DNA of 64,000 nt from Pseudomonas asuensis (GTDB lineage: Bacteria; Pseudomonadota; Gammaproteobacteria; Pseudomonadales; Pseudomonadaceae): contig NZ_BMNW01000003.1 of the NCBI RefSeq assembly GCF_014646755.1, positions 496,001-560,000 on the forward strand. The letters are read 5' to 3'. This document shows, one piece after another, positions 6,546 through 15,353 of this stretch. Numbering within the stretch: the first letter of the stretch is position 1; each line of letters begins with the position of its first letter. The notes below the pieces were generated by a model. The model saw only the letters and a program-made list of their open reading frames with translations, made no database searches and was not told the origin of the DNA. The translations under genes and the position numbers were made by a program.

Positions 6546-9023
6546 TTACTTGGCAGGGGTTAGTGTCAACCGGCGAGTGCCGTACACGCGTTCCAGATTC
6601 TGCGGTTGGAAAGGAAAGCTGGAATACTGGCCTTTTAACCAAGGCTCAATCCCTTTGGCATAATAGGGACTGGCTGGGTTATCCGATTGACCCTTGCCAT
6701 CGATAGCCATAAACGGCTCGGGTTGGCCAAAGTCTACAACTAGACGCAGGGTACTGGCGCTTTGCGCGCCAAAGCCTTGCTCCCAGCTATAGGCTGAGCG
6801 ATCCAGCGTAGAAAAATCGCCTCCCGCAGGGAGTGCCTTGCGAATCGGGTAGTCGGCCTTGATACCTAACCGTGACGCCGCCTTATCAGTTTCCCTACGC
6901 CAGTCATAAGTATGCAGGCGACCCCATTGCCAGCTGGCACGGTCAGCACCCATGGTCTGTTCGCACTCGGTAATGGCGGATGCCAATGCCTGTGCAAGAA
7001 TGGCAGGTTTATCGTGCTTGGCTGCCGTACGTGTATCGTTCCAGAAAGGGCTATCGTCACGGGTCAAGAGATGATCAATCTGAGCCGAGTAGGAGAGCGT
7101 TGCAATCCGGTTAAGGGCCTGCATCGCTGAGCTATCGCTTCCGCCAAGCTCATCTGCAAATGTTAGTCGAGCCGTTGCCTGAAGAAAGGCTTCGTAAATG
7201 GCGGCATCGGCTGATGTGGCCAGGAGGCGCCCATCGAATGCACTTATCCGGCGCAGGGCTTCGCTGGCGTGCGCACGTTGCTCACCTGGAAGTGCTCCAA
7301 TGGCTGACTTCAAGGGTTGATCCATACCGGGCGCACTTAGCATGGTCTGTACCTTGGCCACCAGGGGCGAAGTCTGATCAGCCTGCATTGCGATCAGGTT
7401 GCGAGCATCCTGGCGAGTCTGGGAGACTGCGAGTTGAGCCATACGCTCGGCCCGCTCGGGGGCTTGCCATGAGCTCGACAGCTGCATGCCATACCCCAGC
7501 GGCACTGTCCGGTTGCCAGCATTGCCGAGCCAGCCCTGGGATGGGTCCTGGTCATAGGGGTGTAGCATCGGGTCGGCAAACCCATCCCACTCGTAACGAT
7601 CGGTCCAGCCGGGTGATGGTAGCAGTCCGCGGCCTTCCCGACGGTTGGGATACAGTCCGGTCACCTGCCAGGCGATGTGCTCGGCATCGGTAAAGACAAT
7701 ATTCAGAGGAAGCGCACGAATATCTCGGGTTACCTCGAACGCACGGTCTACATTCTTGGCGCGGCTCAAGTCGAACACGGCATCCATGGACTTGTCCGCT
7801 TCCAATGTCGCTCTTCGTAGCGCTAAACCATAACCGCTTTGTTGGCCAGTTAGGTTATTGAGCAGCGGGCCGTGGCGAGTCTCGAACTGCATCTCTCGCA
7901 CGGGCCGTTGGCCTTTTATAAAAAAGGTCTCGGAACGAACGGCTGCAGGTGTCCATTTCCCGTTGACCTCATAGCTCAAGCCGTTACCCTGGTTGCGCAC
8001 ACGCTCAAGATACAGGTCTTGGGTATCCCCCATGGCCGGTGAGAAAGACCAAGCCAACGTGCCGTTATAGCCAGCAAAAATGAAAGGCGTGCCCGCAAGG
8101 GACAAGCCTGCCGCCTGATAGCGAGGCGCACGAATCTGTATGTAACTCCAGGCCGATGGCAGGGCAAGCGACTGGGTAAGATCGCCGGCTAACAGGCTTT
8201 TGCCGCTGCGGCTACGTTGTGGGGCAATGGCCCAGCTACTTCCCGCTGGAACAGCCAGCCCATTTACTTGAGCAATATGTGCCGAAGCATTGCTTAAGCC
8301 CTGTAGACCTGGAATCTGGCCAGCTAATGACAAGCCCTTCAGTTTATTGGCTTCGTCGAAAGGAATGGGCTCATCGGGATAGCTGGGCAGTAACCAGGCC
8401 AGCGTGTCGGCGCTGACCTTCTGTGCCAGCTCCAGACTTGCCAGCTCTTCCTTCAGGTTGGCAGACAGGCTGAAGTCGAGCAGAACGAAGAGCAGGGCGC
8501 AATCTTCAGGCTTCCAGTATTCAGGCTGGTAACCGGTTGCTGCCAGATCTGCTGGAAGTTTGTCCCGGTAACGAAACAGGTAGGCATTAACGCCACGCGC
8601 ATAGACATCAAGAAATTTCTTCATGCGTGGCGAGGCATTTTTATAAGCCGCCTCCGCAGTCTTTCGAAGATTGACCGCTCGCATGAGTCGGTCCGCGTCC
8701 AGCGCCTCTGGTCCCGCCATTTCGGATAGCCGACCCTGTGCGAGCAAACGCAGGGTAACCATCTGGTTCAGCCGATCCGAGGCATGAACGTAGCCCAGCG
8801 TGAACAGGGCGTCGTGAAAGGTTGAGGTCTCAATCAGGGGAACACCCAGTTCGCTTCGCCGAATTGATGCGTTTTCCGCTAGCCCTTTGATGGGCTGGAC
8901 ACCCGAGCTGGGCGGAAGGCTATCCGTATCGCGTTGATCGAGCGCCGTCTGGCAGCCGGCAAGTGTTAACACTGAGGCAAGACCCAGGCGAACCAAGTGG
9001 TGCCGGTAAGCAGGAAAATCCAT
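6546..9023 (-). CDS. quiP: Penicillin-acylase family lipoprotein, probable AHL acylase QuiP
   Basis: This large N-terminal-nucleophile hydrolase is expected to be exported and cut into alpha and beta chains. It starts with a lipoprotein signal (LTLAGC, Cys24), so it is probably anchored in the envelope. The presumed nucleophile is the Ser of AGSSWAI (about residue 262), preceded by the Gly where autocleavage occurs. Length (825 aa from ATG 9023) and architecture fit P. aeruginosa QuiP, which deacylates long-chain N-acyl-homoserine lactones. An upstream TTG (9056) would add 11 residues but lacks a ribosome site, while ATG 9023 has GGAG 11 bases before it. The usual NDPH pocket motif reads GDLT, so substrate preference should be checked. 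Confidence 0.82.
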   Translation of the reverse strand: MDFPAYRHHLVRLGLASVLTLAGCQTALDQRDTDSLPPSSGVQPIKGLAENASIRRSELGVPLIETSTFHDALFTLGYVHASDRLNQMVTLRLLAQGRLSEMAGPEALDADRLMRAVNLRKTAEAAYKNASPRMKKFLDVYARGVNAYLFRYRDKLPADLAATGYQPEYWKPEDCALLFVLLDFSLSANLKEELASLELAQKVSADTLAWLLPSYPDEPIPFDEANKLKGLSLAGQIPGLQGLSNASAHIAQVNGLAVPAGSSWAIAPQRSRSGKSLLAGDLTQSLALPSAWSYIQIRAPRYQAAGLSLAGTPFIFAGYNGTLAWSFSPAMGDTQDLYLERVRNQGNGLSYEVNGKWTPAAVRSETFFIKGQRPVREMQFETRHGPLLNNLTGQQSGYGLALRRATLEADKSMDAVFDLSRAKNVDRAFEVTRDIRALPLNIVFTDAEHIAWQVTGLYPNRREGRGLLPSPGWTDRYEWDGFADPMLHPYDQDPSQGWLGNAGNRTVPLGYGMQLSSSWQAPERAERMAQLAVSQTRQDARNLIAMQADQTSPLVAKVQTMLSAPGMDQPLKSAIGALPGEQRAHASEALRRISAFDGRLLATSADAAIYEAFLQATARLTFADELGGSDSSAMQALNRIATLSYSAQIDHLLTRDDSPFWNDTRTAAKHDKPAILAQALASAITECEQTMGADRASWQWGRLHTYDWRRETDKAASRLGIKADYPIRKALPAGGDFSTLDRSAYSWEQGFGAQSASTLRLVVDFGQPEPFMAIDGKGQSDNPASPYYAKGIEPWLKGQYSSFPFQPQNLERVYGTRRLTLTPAK

Positions 9024-9306
9024 GAACGGATAGTCTCCAGAGGAGCAGGGGTTCAAAAGCGCGCTACGTTAGTAAGGCGTTGGTATTCAGGCAAGCACTG
9101 TCCAGTCTATTCCGCCGACGGGTGTATTTTTCCTGACGGGTGAAACGGGGCGCACTTACTTGAAAACGACATTTAGTTCTTATCACGACAGAAACATTCT
9201 GACATGATTTGGCGCTTCGCCAATCGGACAGGCGACTCTTGGCACGTTATCGCTCTGTTCATCGGCCTTGAGTCTGTCCTTTGAGGCGCTGACCAAGGAG
9301 TACACG

Positions 9307-10920
9307 ATGTCGAATGAGCGCGCGATCCGTCGCGATTTAGGGCCTATGGCTTTAATGTTTACAGGGCTGGGGTCGATCATCGGATCCGGCTGGTTGTTTG
9401 GTGCCTGGCACGCTGCCCAGTTGGCAGGCCCAGGTGCTATCTATGCGTGGCTATTAGGTGCAGTAATCATTCTTTTCGTTGCGCTGACCTATGCCGAATT
9501 GGGTGCCATGTTTCCTGAGTCCGGCGGTATGGTTCGTTATGGGCACTACTCGCACGGCTCTCTCGTAGGGTTCATTGGCGGATGGGCCAATTGGATCGCT
9601 ATTGTTTCAGTTATTCCTGTCGAGGCTGAGGCTTCGGTTCAGTATATGGCTTCCTGGCCGTGGCAGTGGGCACAGGATCTTTACAGCGTCAGTCACGGGC
9701 ATGGTGAATTAAGCACGACCGGTCTGATATTAGCTGGGCTTCTGGTCGTCGTGTATTTCCTGCTCAATTTCTGGGGCGTCAGGCTGTATGCCCGCAGTAA
9801 TAGTGCGATTACCGTATTCAAACTGCTGGTCCCGGCCCTAACGGCCATGGCACTAATGGCATCGGGCTTTCATGCTGAAAACTTCAGCGTTGGCATTACG
9901 GGTGAAGGCCATCCCATCAGTATTTCAGCCGTACTGACTGCAGTAGCCATTAGTGGCATTGTGTTCAGCTTCAACGGCTTCCAAAGTCCAGTGAATCTTG
10001 CGGGCGAGGCGCGCAATCCAGGCCGTAGTGTACCTTTTGGAGTAATCGGTTCGATCATCATTGCTACGGTGATCTACTTGCTGCTGCAGGTAGCCTTTTT
10101 GGGCGCTGTCCCGCCTGAGCACTTGCACGAAGGTTGGGCGGGTCTTGAGTATAGTTCGCCTTTTGCCCAGTTGGCGTTGGCCTTGAATCTCAATTGGCTG
10201 GCTTTCCTGCTCTATGCGGATGCCTTTATCAGCCCGAGTGGAACAGGCGCTACCTACACCGCGACGACCTCAAGGATGATTTACGGCATTCAGCGTAATG
10301 GCAACCTACCGTCCATGTTCGGACGTGTACACCCTAAATTCGGCATTCCCCGTCCAGCGATGTGGCTGAACCTGGCAGTATCGTTCATCTTTCTCTTTTT
10401 CTTCCGTGGATGGGGCACGCTGGCGGCTGTTATTTCTGTCGCTACGATTATCTCCTACCTGACCGGGCCGGTCAGCGTCATGGCGTTACGGCGGACAGCC
10501 CCGGAGCTGCATCGTCCGCTGCGTATTCGTGGTCTATCTGTATTGGCCGCGCTGGCGTTCATCTTTGCTACTGAGCTTCTCTATTGGGCGAAGTGGCCGC
10601 GGACCGGTGAAATCATGCTACTCATCGTAGCCGCGTTGCCCCTCTATATTTACTACCAGGCCAAACAGGGTTGGAAGGGATTCAGCTGTCACTTCCGCGG
10701 CTCACTGTGGCTACTCTGCTTCCTGCCTGTATTGGCTGCGGTCTCTTGGGCTGGAAGCGATCGCTTTGGCGGCCAGGGCTATCTACCCTATGGGTGGGAC
10801 TTGGCGGTAGTAGCCGTGATTGGCTTGGTATTCTTTGTGTGGGGCGTGTCGTCTGGCTGGCGCACACCGGCAGTTGAAAGGGCCCGGTTTCATGATGATG
10901 AAGGCCAGCCCTTGACCTGA
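9307..10920 (+). CDS. APC-superfamily amino-acid permease
   Basis: This 537-aa integral membrane protein has about 12-14 helices. The N-terminal GLGSIIGSGWLFG is the unwound helix-1 glycine motif of APC transporters, followed by AWLLGAVIILFVALTYAELGA with sequence typical of helix 2. It probably imports an amino acid with protons; the substrate cannot be read from sequence. ATG 9307 is preferred because GGAG stands 6 bases upstream; a TTG at 9268 would give 13 more residues with no ribosome site. It is divergent from the acylase gene and has its own terminator. Confidence 0.88.
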   Translation: MSNERAIRRDLGPMALMFTGLGSIIGSGWLFGAWHAAQLAGPGAIYAWLLGAVIILFVALTYAELGAMFPESGGMVRYGHYSHGSLVGFIGGWANWIAIVSVIPVEAEASVQYMASWPWQWAQDLYSVSHGHGELSTTGLILAGLLVVVYFLLNFWGVRLYARSNSAITVFKLLVPALTAMALMASGFHAENFSVGITGEGHPISISAVLTAVAISGIVFSFNGFQSPVNLAGEARNPGRSVPFGVIGSIIIATVIYLLLQVAFLGAVPPEHLHEGWAGLEYSSPFAQLALALNLNWLAFLLYADAFISPSGTGATYTATTSRMIYGIQRNGNLPSMFGRVHPKFGIPRPAMWLNLAVSFIFLFFFRGWGTLAAVISVATIISYLTGPVSVMALRRTAPELHRPLRIRGLSVLAALAFIFATELLYWAKWPRTGEIMLLIVAALPLYIYYQAKQGWKGFSCHFRGSLWLLCFLPVLAAVSWAGSDRFGGQGYLPYGWDLAVVAVIGLVFFVWGVSSGWRTPAVERARFHDDEGQPLT

Positions 10921-10927
10921 TCATGTT

Positions 10928-10962
10928 AGGCGTCGGACGTCATAAGGCTTCCGACGCCTTTG
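10928..10962 (+). terminator. Intrinsic terminator after the permease gene
   Basis: A perfect 10-bp stem (10928-10937 with 10950-10959) starts 8 bases after the permease stop and is followed by a short T stretch. It also separates the permease from the convergent GST gene. Confidence 0.75.
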
Positions 10963-10969
10963 CAGGCTG

Positions 10970-11617
10970 TCAGCTTGAGGCTGGTGGGTTTATCTTGTTG
11001 ACCACATCATAGGCGCGAACGGTGGCGGTGCGCATACTGATTGTTTCGAACCAGCGCTTGATGTTTGGATAGTCTTCCAGCTTTTGCTGCTGCCACTCGT
11101 ACGGCACGATCCAGGGATAAATAGCCATATCTGCAATGGTGTACTCACCCCCTGCCACAAAGTCCCGGTCCTCCAGCCGCTTATCCAGGACGCTGTAAAG
11201 ACGCGCTGTTTCCTTCACGTAGCGATCGATTGCGTAAGGGATTTTCTCTTTGGCAAAACGGCCGAAATGATGGTTCTGGCCTGCCATGGGGCCCAGGCCA
11301 CCCATTTGCCAGAACAGCCACTGCATCACCTCCTGACGCCCGCGGATGTTCAGTGGGATGAATTTGCCGGTTTTTTCTGCCAGGTAGAGCAGGATGGCAC
11401 CAGATTCAAACAGCGTTACGGGACTACTGTTGTCAGCTGGATTCTGGTCAACAATGGCGGGAATTTTGTTGTTTGGTGAAATCTTCAGAAAGTCTGGCGC
11501 AAACTGCTCATCGTTCATGATGTTGATGGGATGAATGCGATAGGGCAGTCCGGCCTCTTCAAGAAACAGCGTTACTTTGTGGCCGTTGGGGGTAGTCCAG
11601 TAATAAAGATCGATCAT
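10970..11617 (-). CDS. yfcG: GST-family disulfide-bond oxidoreductase, YfcG-like
   Basis: This 215-aa glutathione transferase has an N-terminal thioredoxin-like domain (1-80) and a helical C-terminal domain. The start MIDLYYWTTPNGHKVTLFLE, the NKIPAIVD segment (cis-Pro) and WLFWQMGGLGPMAGQNHHF are near-identical in pattern to E. coli YfcG, which uses glutathione to reduce disulfides and lacks a catalytic Ser/Tyr/Cys. ATG 11617 gives the YfcG length and has GGAG upstream; a TTG 18 bases earlier is less likely. It is cytoplasmic and probably monocistronic. Confidence 0.88.
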   Translation of the reverse strand: MIDLYYWTTPNGHKVTLFLEEAGLPYRIHPINIMNDEQFAPDFLKISPNNKIPAIVDQNPADNSSPVTLFESGAILLYLAEKTGKFIPLNIRGRQEVMQWLFWQMGGLGPMAGQNHHFGRFAKEKIPYAIDRYVKETARLYSVLDKRLEDRDFVAGGEYTIADMAIYPWIVPYEWQQQKLEDYPNIKRWFETISMRTATVRAYDVVNKINPPASS

Positions 11618-11696
11618 CAAGGCTCTCCGGGGCAAAGGGTGCTGCCAAAGAAATGACCGGGCTGGACGCTTTCAGTTCGAAAGGATCGATAAACGA

Positions 11697-11722
11697 GAAC
11701 GGCCCACATCAGTGGGCCGTTC
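11697..11722 (-). terminator. Terminator after the SEC-C peptide gene
   Basis: An 11-bp perfect stem (11697-11707 with 11712-11722) with a 4-nt loop stands 8 bases downstream of the SEC-C gene stop, on the minus strand. Only a weak T-rich stretch (TCGTTT) follows. Confidence 0.7.
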
Positions 11723-11730
11723 CTGTGTAC

Positions 11731-11925
11731 TTATGAGGCGCCGTGGCACTTCTTGTATTTTTTCTCGCTTCCACACGGGCAGGGATCGTTGCGGCCGATC
11801 TCTTTCAGCGGGTTGCGGACAGGGGTTGCTGGACCATGATTGCAATGCGGTCCATGAACATGATGATGGTCATGATCGTGGTCGTGATTGCAATCAGGGC
11901 CATGGACATGGGGTTGCTGGTTCAT
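11731..11925 (-). CDS. Small His-rich SEC-C zinc-binding protein
   Basis: The 64-residue protein has two parts. Residues 6-31 are extremely rich in His, Asp and Cys, with [15 protein letters not shown] and then HGPHCNHG. Residues 42-61 form a SEC-C zinc motif ([17 protein letters not shown]), like the C-terminal tail of SecA, which binds zinc and SecB or ribosomes. It is cytoplasmic; a metal-sequestering or metal-delivery role is inference. It starts 3 bases after the stop of the LEA-type lipoprotein gene, so they share a transcript. The HGPDC motif recurs in the tail of an unlinked small protein at 33074-33358. Confidence 0.85.
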   Translation of the reverse strand: MNQQPHVHGPDCNHDHDHDHHHVHGPHCNHGPATPVRNPLKEIGRNDPCPCGSEKKYKKCHGAS

Positions 11926-11928
11926 CGG

Positions 11929-12423
11929 TTACTCCGGTAAGAAATTTTTGGGGACGACCTCGCCGCTGCGCGATATATAGACGCTGCGGCCAAACATCAA
12001 GCCGGTCTTCACTTCGCCAACGAGACGATAATGAATAGGCTTGTCGGTCCGTTTGATTAGTTTGACGATGTCCTTTACATACCGCCACATATTGGTTTGT
12101 ACGGGAAGGGTAAAGTCCGTACTGCCATAGGCTGGAATCGTAAAGTTACGTCCGGTTTCGCCTTCGGCGAGCGGGATATCTTCCAGGTAGATCGCATAGG
12201 TCATGCCGCGAATGGGCAGGTCGATATCGTTAGGATTATCTACCTTGAAGTGCAGCAAAAATTCCTGGCCCCATAATTTAGCCTTGAGCAGGTCTACCTG
12301 GGTCAACTGTATTTCAGGGTCTTCGTAATCCCTGGCGAACCACGTACAGCCATTGATTCCAAACAGAATCAGAAAGCCTAGCGAGAGGCTCAGGGCTTTG
12401 CTGTTGAATGCCCGAAAAGACAT
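11929..12423 (-). CDS. LEA14/WHy-domain lipoprotein
   Basis: This 164-aa predicted lipoprotein has a signal peptide ending in INGC (Cys26) and a C-terminal LEA type-2 (WHy) beta-sandwich domain, seen in FLLHFKVDNPNDIDLPIRGMTYAIYLEDIPLA-type sequence (residues about 55-90). Such proteins are envelope-located and linked to stress tolerance in other organisms; the bacterial role is unclear. ATG 12423 with GGAG 7 bases upstream is preferred over an in-frame TTG 18 bases earlier. It is the first gene of an operon with the SEC-C peptide. Confidence 0.82.
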   Translation of the reverse strand: MSFRAFNSKALSLSLGFLILFGINGCTWFARDYEDPEIQLTQVDLLKAKLWGQEFLLHFKVDNPNDIDLPIRGMTYAIYLEDIPLAEGETGRNFTIPAYGSTDFTLPVQTNMWRYVKDIVKLIKRTDKPIHYRLVGEVKTGLMFGRSVYISRSGEVVPKNFLPE

Positions 12424-12610
12424 ATGGCGACTCCATAACAAAGGGCAGTGGTTACAGCGCGTCGGCGCATCGAAAAAATAGCTCGGCCCGATTGTTGCAC
12501 TGGCGTGCCTGGCATAAGCTGAATCTTACCCAAGCGCGAGCCATGCTCATTTTATTCTGAAGTCGGCAAGTGCCTGGGCCATTATGTTGTACTTATACAG
12601 GTTGAAAAAC

Positions 12611-12658
12611 GGGCTATCCGCTCCTCAGGCGGTAAGCAATCTACAGAACTTATAGCCC
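12611..12658 (+). other. Structured leader upstream of the 12682 gene
   Basis: Outer stem GGGCTAT/ATAGCCC (12611-12617 with 12652-12658) encloses an immediately adjacent CCGC/GCGG hairpin (12618-12621 with 12629-12632). It ends 23 bases before the next start codon. It might be a leader RNA fold or an incidental inverted repeat; the rest of 12424-12681 shows nothing else that I can support. Confidence 0.3.
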
Positions 12659-12681
12659 TCAAGCTAGACAGGATGATGAAC

Positions 12682-13221
12682 ATGAGTCTTTTCGAGATCG
12701 CCTTTTCCGGTGAGGTGGTAACGGGTGCTGACGAGGCGCAGGTACGTGCCAACCTGGCTCGGTTGTTTCAGGCGGACGAGAAACGAATCGCACAGTTGTT
12801 TTCCGGGCGCCGGGTCATTATCAAGAATAGACTCGATGCAGCCGCTGCTGAAAAATATCGGGCCGCGCTGACAAATGCCGGGGCGCGGGTTGAAGTTGCG
12901 CCAATGCCAATTGTCGAAGAAATTGACCTGGCTCCGCCACCGGCGGCCGCGGAAAAGCCGTCTACAGACGCATCGCCTGTAGAAAAGCGTGTATCCGTGG
13001 CTCCACGCGATGAAGTCATGGCAGCGTTCATGAATGTCGATGCGCCGGACTTTGGCTTGGCTCCTGTGGGCGCGGATCTGCAGGATCAGAAGGCTGAAGT
13101 CGCTGCGCCCAAGGTTGATCTAAGCCAGCTTACGCTGGCACCTGTAGGAAGCGACATAGGTGAGGAGAAGCCCGAGGCGCCCGCTCAGGTGCCTGATACG
13201 TCTCATCTCAAACTGGTGTGA
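12682..13221 (+). CDS. Conserved Pseudomonas protein with acidic C-terminal repeats
   Basis: This 179-aa cytoplasmic protein has a compact N-terminal domain (1-75; FEIAFSGEVVTGADEAQVRANL, then LFSGRRVIIKN, then AEKYRAALTNAGARVEV). A Pro/Ala/Glu-rich linker follows, and then two short repeats built on the phrase LAPVG (DFGLAPVGADL and LTLAPVGSDI) in an acidic tail. I recall homologues in pseudomonads but no function. Three ATGs occur (12673, 12676, 12682); the last gives MSLFEIAF and has AGG at a suitable distance. It is flanked by a convergent YchJ gene. Confidence 0.75.
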   Translation: MSLFEIAFSGEVVTGADEAQVRANLARLFQADEKRIAQLFSGRRVIIKNRLDAAAAEKYRAALTNAGARVEVAPMPIVEEIDLAPPPAAAEKPSTDASPVEKRVSVAPRDEVMAAFMNVDAPDFGLAPVGADLQDQKAEVAAPKVDLSQLTLAPVGSDIGEEKPEAPAQVPDTSHLKLV

Positions 13222-13230
13222 TTGCTCAGA

Positions 13231-13704
13231 TCATGGCAGGAAAGGGCCGCAGCATTTCTTGAACTTGGCAGTACTGCCACAAGGGCAGGGATCATTGCGC
13301 CCAGCCGTTAACGGTACTGTCGGGTCGAGAAAATACCAGTGGCGCTGTTGCTGGACAAACGCTGAGCGCTCACGATGAGCATGCTCACCTTCTGCGTCAT
13401 GCCAGCGTGCAACAAAGGTTACCCACGCATGTTCGGGAACGCCGCCTAATGGCTCATGACTTTCTACCTCAAGCCCAAGCCAGATGCTTTGAGCGCTCCA
13501 GGCACTCATCGCCGCCTTGTCCAGGCCTGCCTGTTGGGCAGGAAGCGTTGTAGCTACCACATAGTCGATCAGTCCCAGCACATAGGCACTGTAGCGTGAG
13601 CGCATCAACGCCTCGGCTGTAGGCGCCGGCGCGCCTGAATGATAGCGGCCGCAGCAGTTATCAAGCAGCTCATCGCTGCCGCATGGGCAAGGGGTAGAGG
13701 CCAT
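13231..13704 (-). CDS. ychJ: YchJ-family protein with two SEC-C motifs
   Basis: This 157-aa protein of the UPF0225/YchJ family has SEC-C zinc motifs at both ends: [14 protein letters not shown] near the start and [15 protein letters not shown] at the end. An NTF2-like core lies between them. The biochemical role is unknown. ATG 13704 lies 2 bases after the TAA of the upstream methyltransferase-like gene; an in-frame GTG 9 bases earlier would overlap it. The two genes form an operon. It is the second SEC-C gene within 2 kb. Confidence 0.88.
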   Translation of the reverse strand: MASTPCPCGSDELLDNCCGRYHSGAPAPTAEALMRSRYSAYVLGLIDYVVATTLPAQQAGLDKAAMSAWSAQSIWLGLEVESHEPLGGVPEHAWVTFVARWHDAEGEHAHRERSAFVQQQRHWYFLDPTVPLTAGRNDPCPCGSTAKFKKCCGPFLP

Positions 13705-13706
13705 CG

Positions 13707-14204
13707 TTACCACCAGTATTTTCCAAAGCGTTCAGGGTGGGCCCAGAAACGGGCATTCAGCCAGTCCGGTACCTGTTTGTAATCATGCAGATCATACGTG
13801 AACAGCGTCAGTATCTGCTGATCACGCTGGAAGCGCTCGCTTTGCTGCATGGCCAGCGCGTAGAAGTCCTTGGACTGCCACTGGCTGGCAGCCAGGTCAA
13901 CCAAGACGGCCAGGCGGCTGGCATTGAGATTACGGATTCCACCGAGTAACTGCTGACCTTCACGCAGGGGTAGGTGCTCCAGGCAATCGGCCAGAATAGC
14001 CAGGTCATAGCGTTGGTTGGACACAGAGCCCTGCAAGGATCCAGTAGGTGCCTGAGTCAATTCACATTCAGGGTGAGCAGTTTTGAAAGCCTGCACGGCA
14101 GGCATCTCGCTGGCGCTGACAACCAGCAGCCGGGAAGGCGTGTAATGGTCCAGTAGCGCGGCCAAAGCCTGTTGGGGAGTGCGTGACGATAATGTCTCAG
14201 TCAT
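13707..14204 (-). CDS. DUF6231-type protein, methyltransferase-like fold
   Basis: This 165-aa protein resembles a reduced Rossmann methyltransferase. It has a strand LLVVSAS at 24-30, an acidic turn and [14 protein letters not shown] (residues about 64-77), which mimics the post-IV motif of class I methyltransferases. The glycine-rich SAM-binding loop is not evident, so catalysis is uncertain. I recognise it as the pseudomonad DUF6231 family from its C-terminus ([15 protein letters not shown]). It precedes ychJ in the same operon. Confidence 0.72.
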   Translation of the reverse strand: MTETLSSRTPQQALAALLDHYTPSRLLVVSASEMPAVQAFKTAHPECELTQAPTGSLQGSVSNQRYDLAILADCLEHLPLREGQQLLGGIRNLNASRLAVLVDLAASQWQSKDFYALAMQQSERFQRDQQILTLFTYDLHDYKQVPDWLNARFWAHPERFGKYWW

Positions 14205-14348
14205 ATGGAACCTCGGCAGGTGTTGTGGAGACTAAACAGGCGGCACTGTCAAGATCAGGCTTGTACCGCCAGTCTGACGGAGCGGAGAAATCGATGTCCA
14301 ACCCCTTTTTTCAAGGTCGCTTCTTTCTGTCCTTAATGGGAGACAACA

Positions 14349-14990
14349 ATGACGATGATAAGGACCGCTTTACCCCTCATTCTGGTGGGCAGTGTTTTAA
14401 CAGGTTGCGCCGGTGTAAAGAAAACTGACTGGCCCGCCTGTGCCGCTATTGGTGGTGCTACGGGTGCCGCAGTGGGCGCTATCGAAAGCAGTAGCTATGC
14501 AGGATGGGGCGGGCTGGTCGCTGGCGCCACTGCTGGAGCCTATTGCTATGTTCATGGGCAGGGCGAAGAGCAGGTGGCAGCTGTCGAGCCTGTAACGCCT
14601 GCCCCGACTCCTACGCCAGCGCCAGCGCCGCTTCCTCGCCAGGAAACCATTGTCGTACGTGATCTGCATTTTGCCTTCGACTCGGCTGAAATCAGTCCAG
14701 CAGACCGTGCGCAGCTCGATACGGTAGCCTCCCGGTTAAGAAGCGAAGCATCTACGACTCGCCTGACCATTAACGGTCATACGGACAGCAAGGGTACAGA
14801 CAGGTATAACCAGCGTCTGTCTGAGCGCCGGGCTGCCTCCGTGCGCAACTATCTCGTTCAGTCGGGTGTTCCGGCAGCCAGTATCGTATCGGTCCAAGGC
14901 ATGGGTGAAAGCCAGCCCGTGGCTACCAATGATACTGCCGAAGGACGTGCCACCAACCGCCGCGTAGAGATCCTCGTCGAACGTCAGTAA
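14349..14990 (+). CDS. OmpA-family peptidoglycan-binding lipoprotein
   Basis: This 213-aa lipoprotein has a lipobox LTGC with Cys20. Residues about 32-68 form a glycine-zipper-like segment, followed by a Pro/Thr/Ala-rich spacer (80-96) and an OmpA C-terminal domain (about 102-213). The domain contains NGHTDSKGTDRYNQRLSERR, which carries the Asp and Arg that hold diaminopimelate. It probably tethers the outer membrane to the cell wall. GGAG stands 6-7 bases before ATG 14349. A second OmpA-domain lipoprotein is encoded at 20581. Confidence 0.9.
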   Translation: MTMIRTALPLILVGSVLTGCAGVKKTDWPACAAIGGATGAAVGAIESSSYAGWGGLVAGATAGAYCYVHGQGEEQVAAVEPVTPAPTPTPAPAPLPRQETIVVRDLHFAFDSAEISPADRAQLDTVASRLRSEASTTRLTINGHTDSKGTDRYNQRLSERRAASVRNYLVQSGVPAASIVSVQGMGESQPVATNDTAEGRATNRRVEILVERQ

Positions 14991-15082
14991 CTGCCTTCAC
15001 GTATGCTGTAGGTGCGCGTCAACAAGACTTGCACCTGCAGCAAACTCAGGTATGGTCATCTTCTCTCAAGAAGGAGATGGTG

Positions 15083-15352
15083 ATGAGGCTGTTGGGTATC
15101 GTGGGTAAAGCGGCATTTCTTGTGTTCTGGCTGGCGGTTCTGGCCAATCTTCTGGAGCCATTTGCCTATCCCTTCCATCCCTTGATCAACGGAGTCGCCG
15201 CAGCGCTGTTGCTGCTGCACTTTATCGAAATGCTGGCAACAGGTGCACGTTTGAAGAGTCGCCCGAGTCCCTGGCTCGACCGTCTACAGGTGCTGTTGTT
15301 TGGCGTTTTCCATTGGCATCGCCTGCCGGTTGCTATAAAAACCTTGAATTGA
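15083..15352 (+). CDS. DUF1145 (YhhL-like) small membrane protein
   Basis: This 89-aa protein has two or three hydrophobic helices and a basic C-terminus (HWHRLPVAIKTL), matching the length and pattern of E. coli YhhL (DUF1145). Function is unknown. ATG 15083 is chosen because AAGGAG is 6 bases upstream; the longer in-frame start at 15029 would add a hydrophilic tail with no ribosome site. Confidence 0.8.
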   Translation: MRLLGIVGKAAFLVFWLAVLANLLEPFAYPFHPLINGVAAALLLLHFIEMLATGARLKSRPSPWLDRLQVLLFGVFHWHRLPVAIKTLN

Positions 15353-15353
15353 T

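Noticed and set aside
9240-9254. Sigma-54-like TGGCACGTTATCGC before the amino-acid permease
   Set aside because: GG and GC are only 9 bases apart, one short of the required spacing, and the -12 TT is missing.
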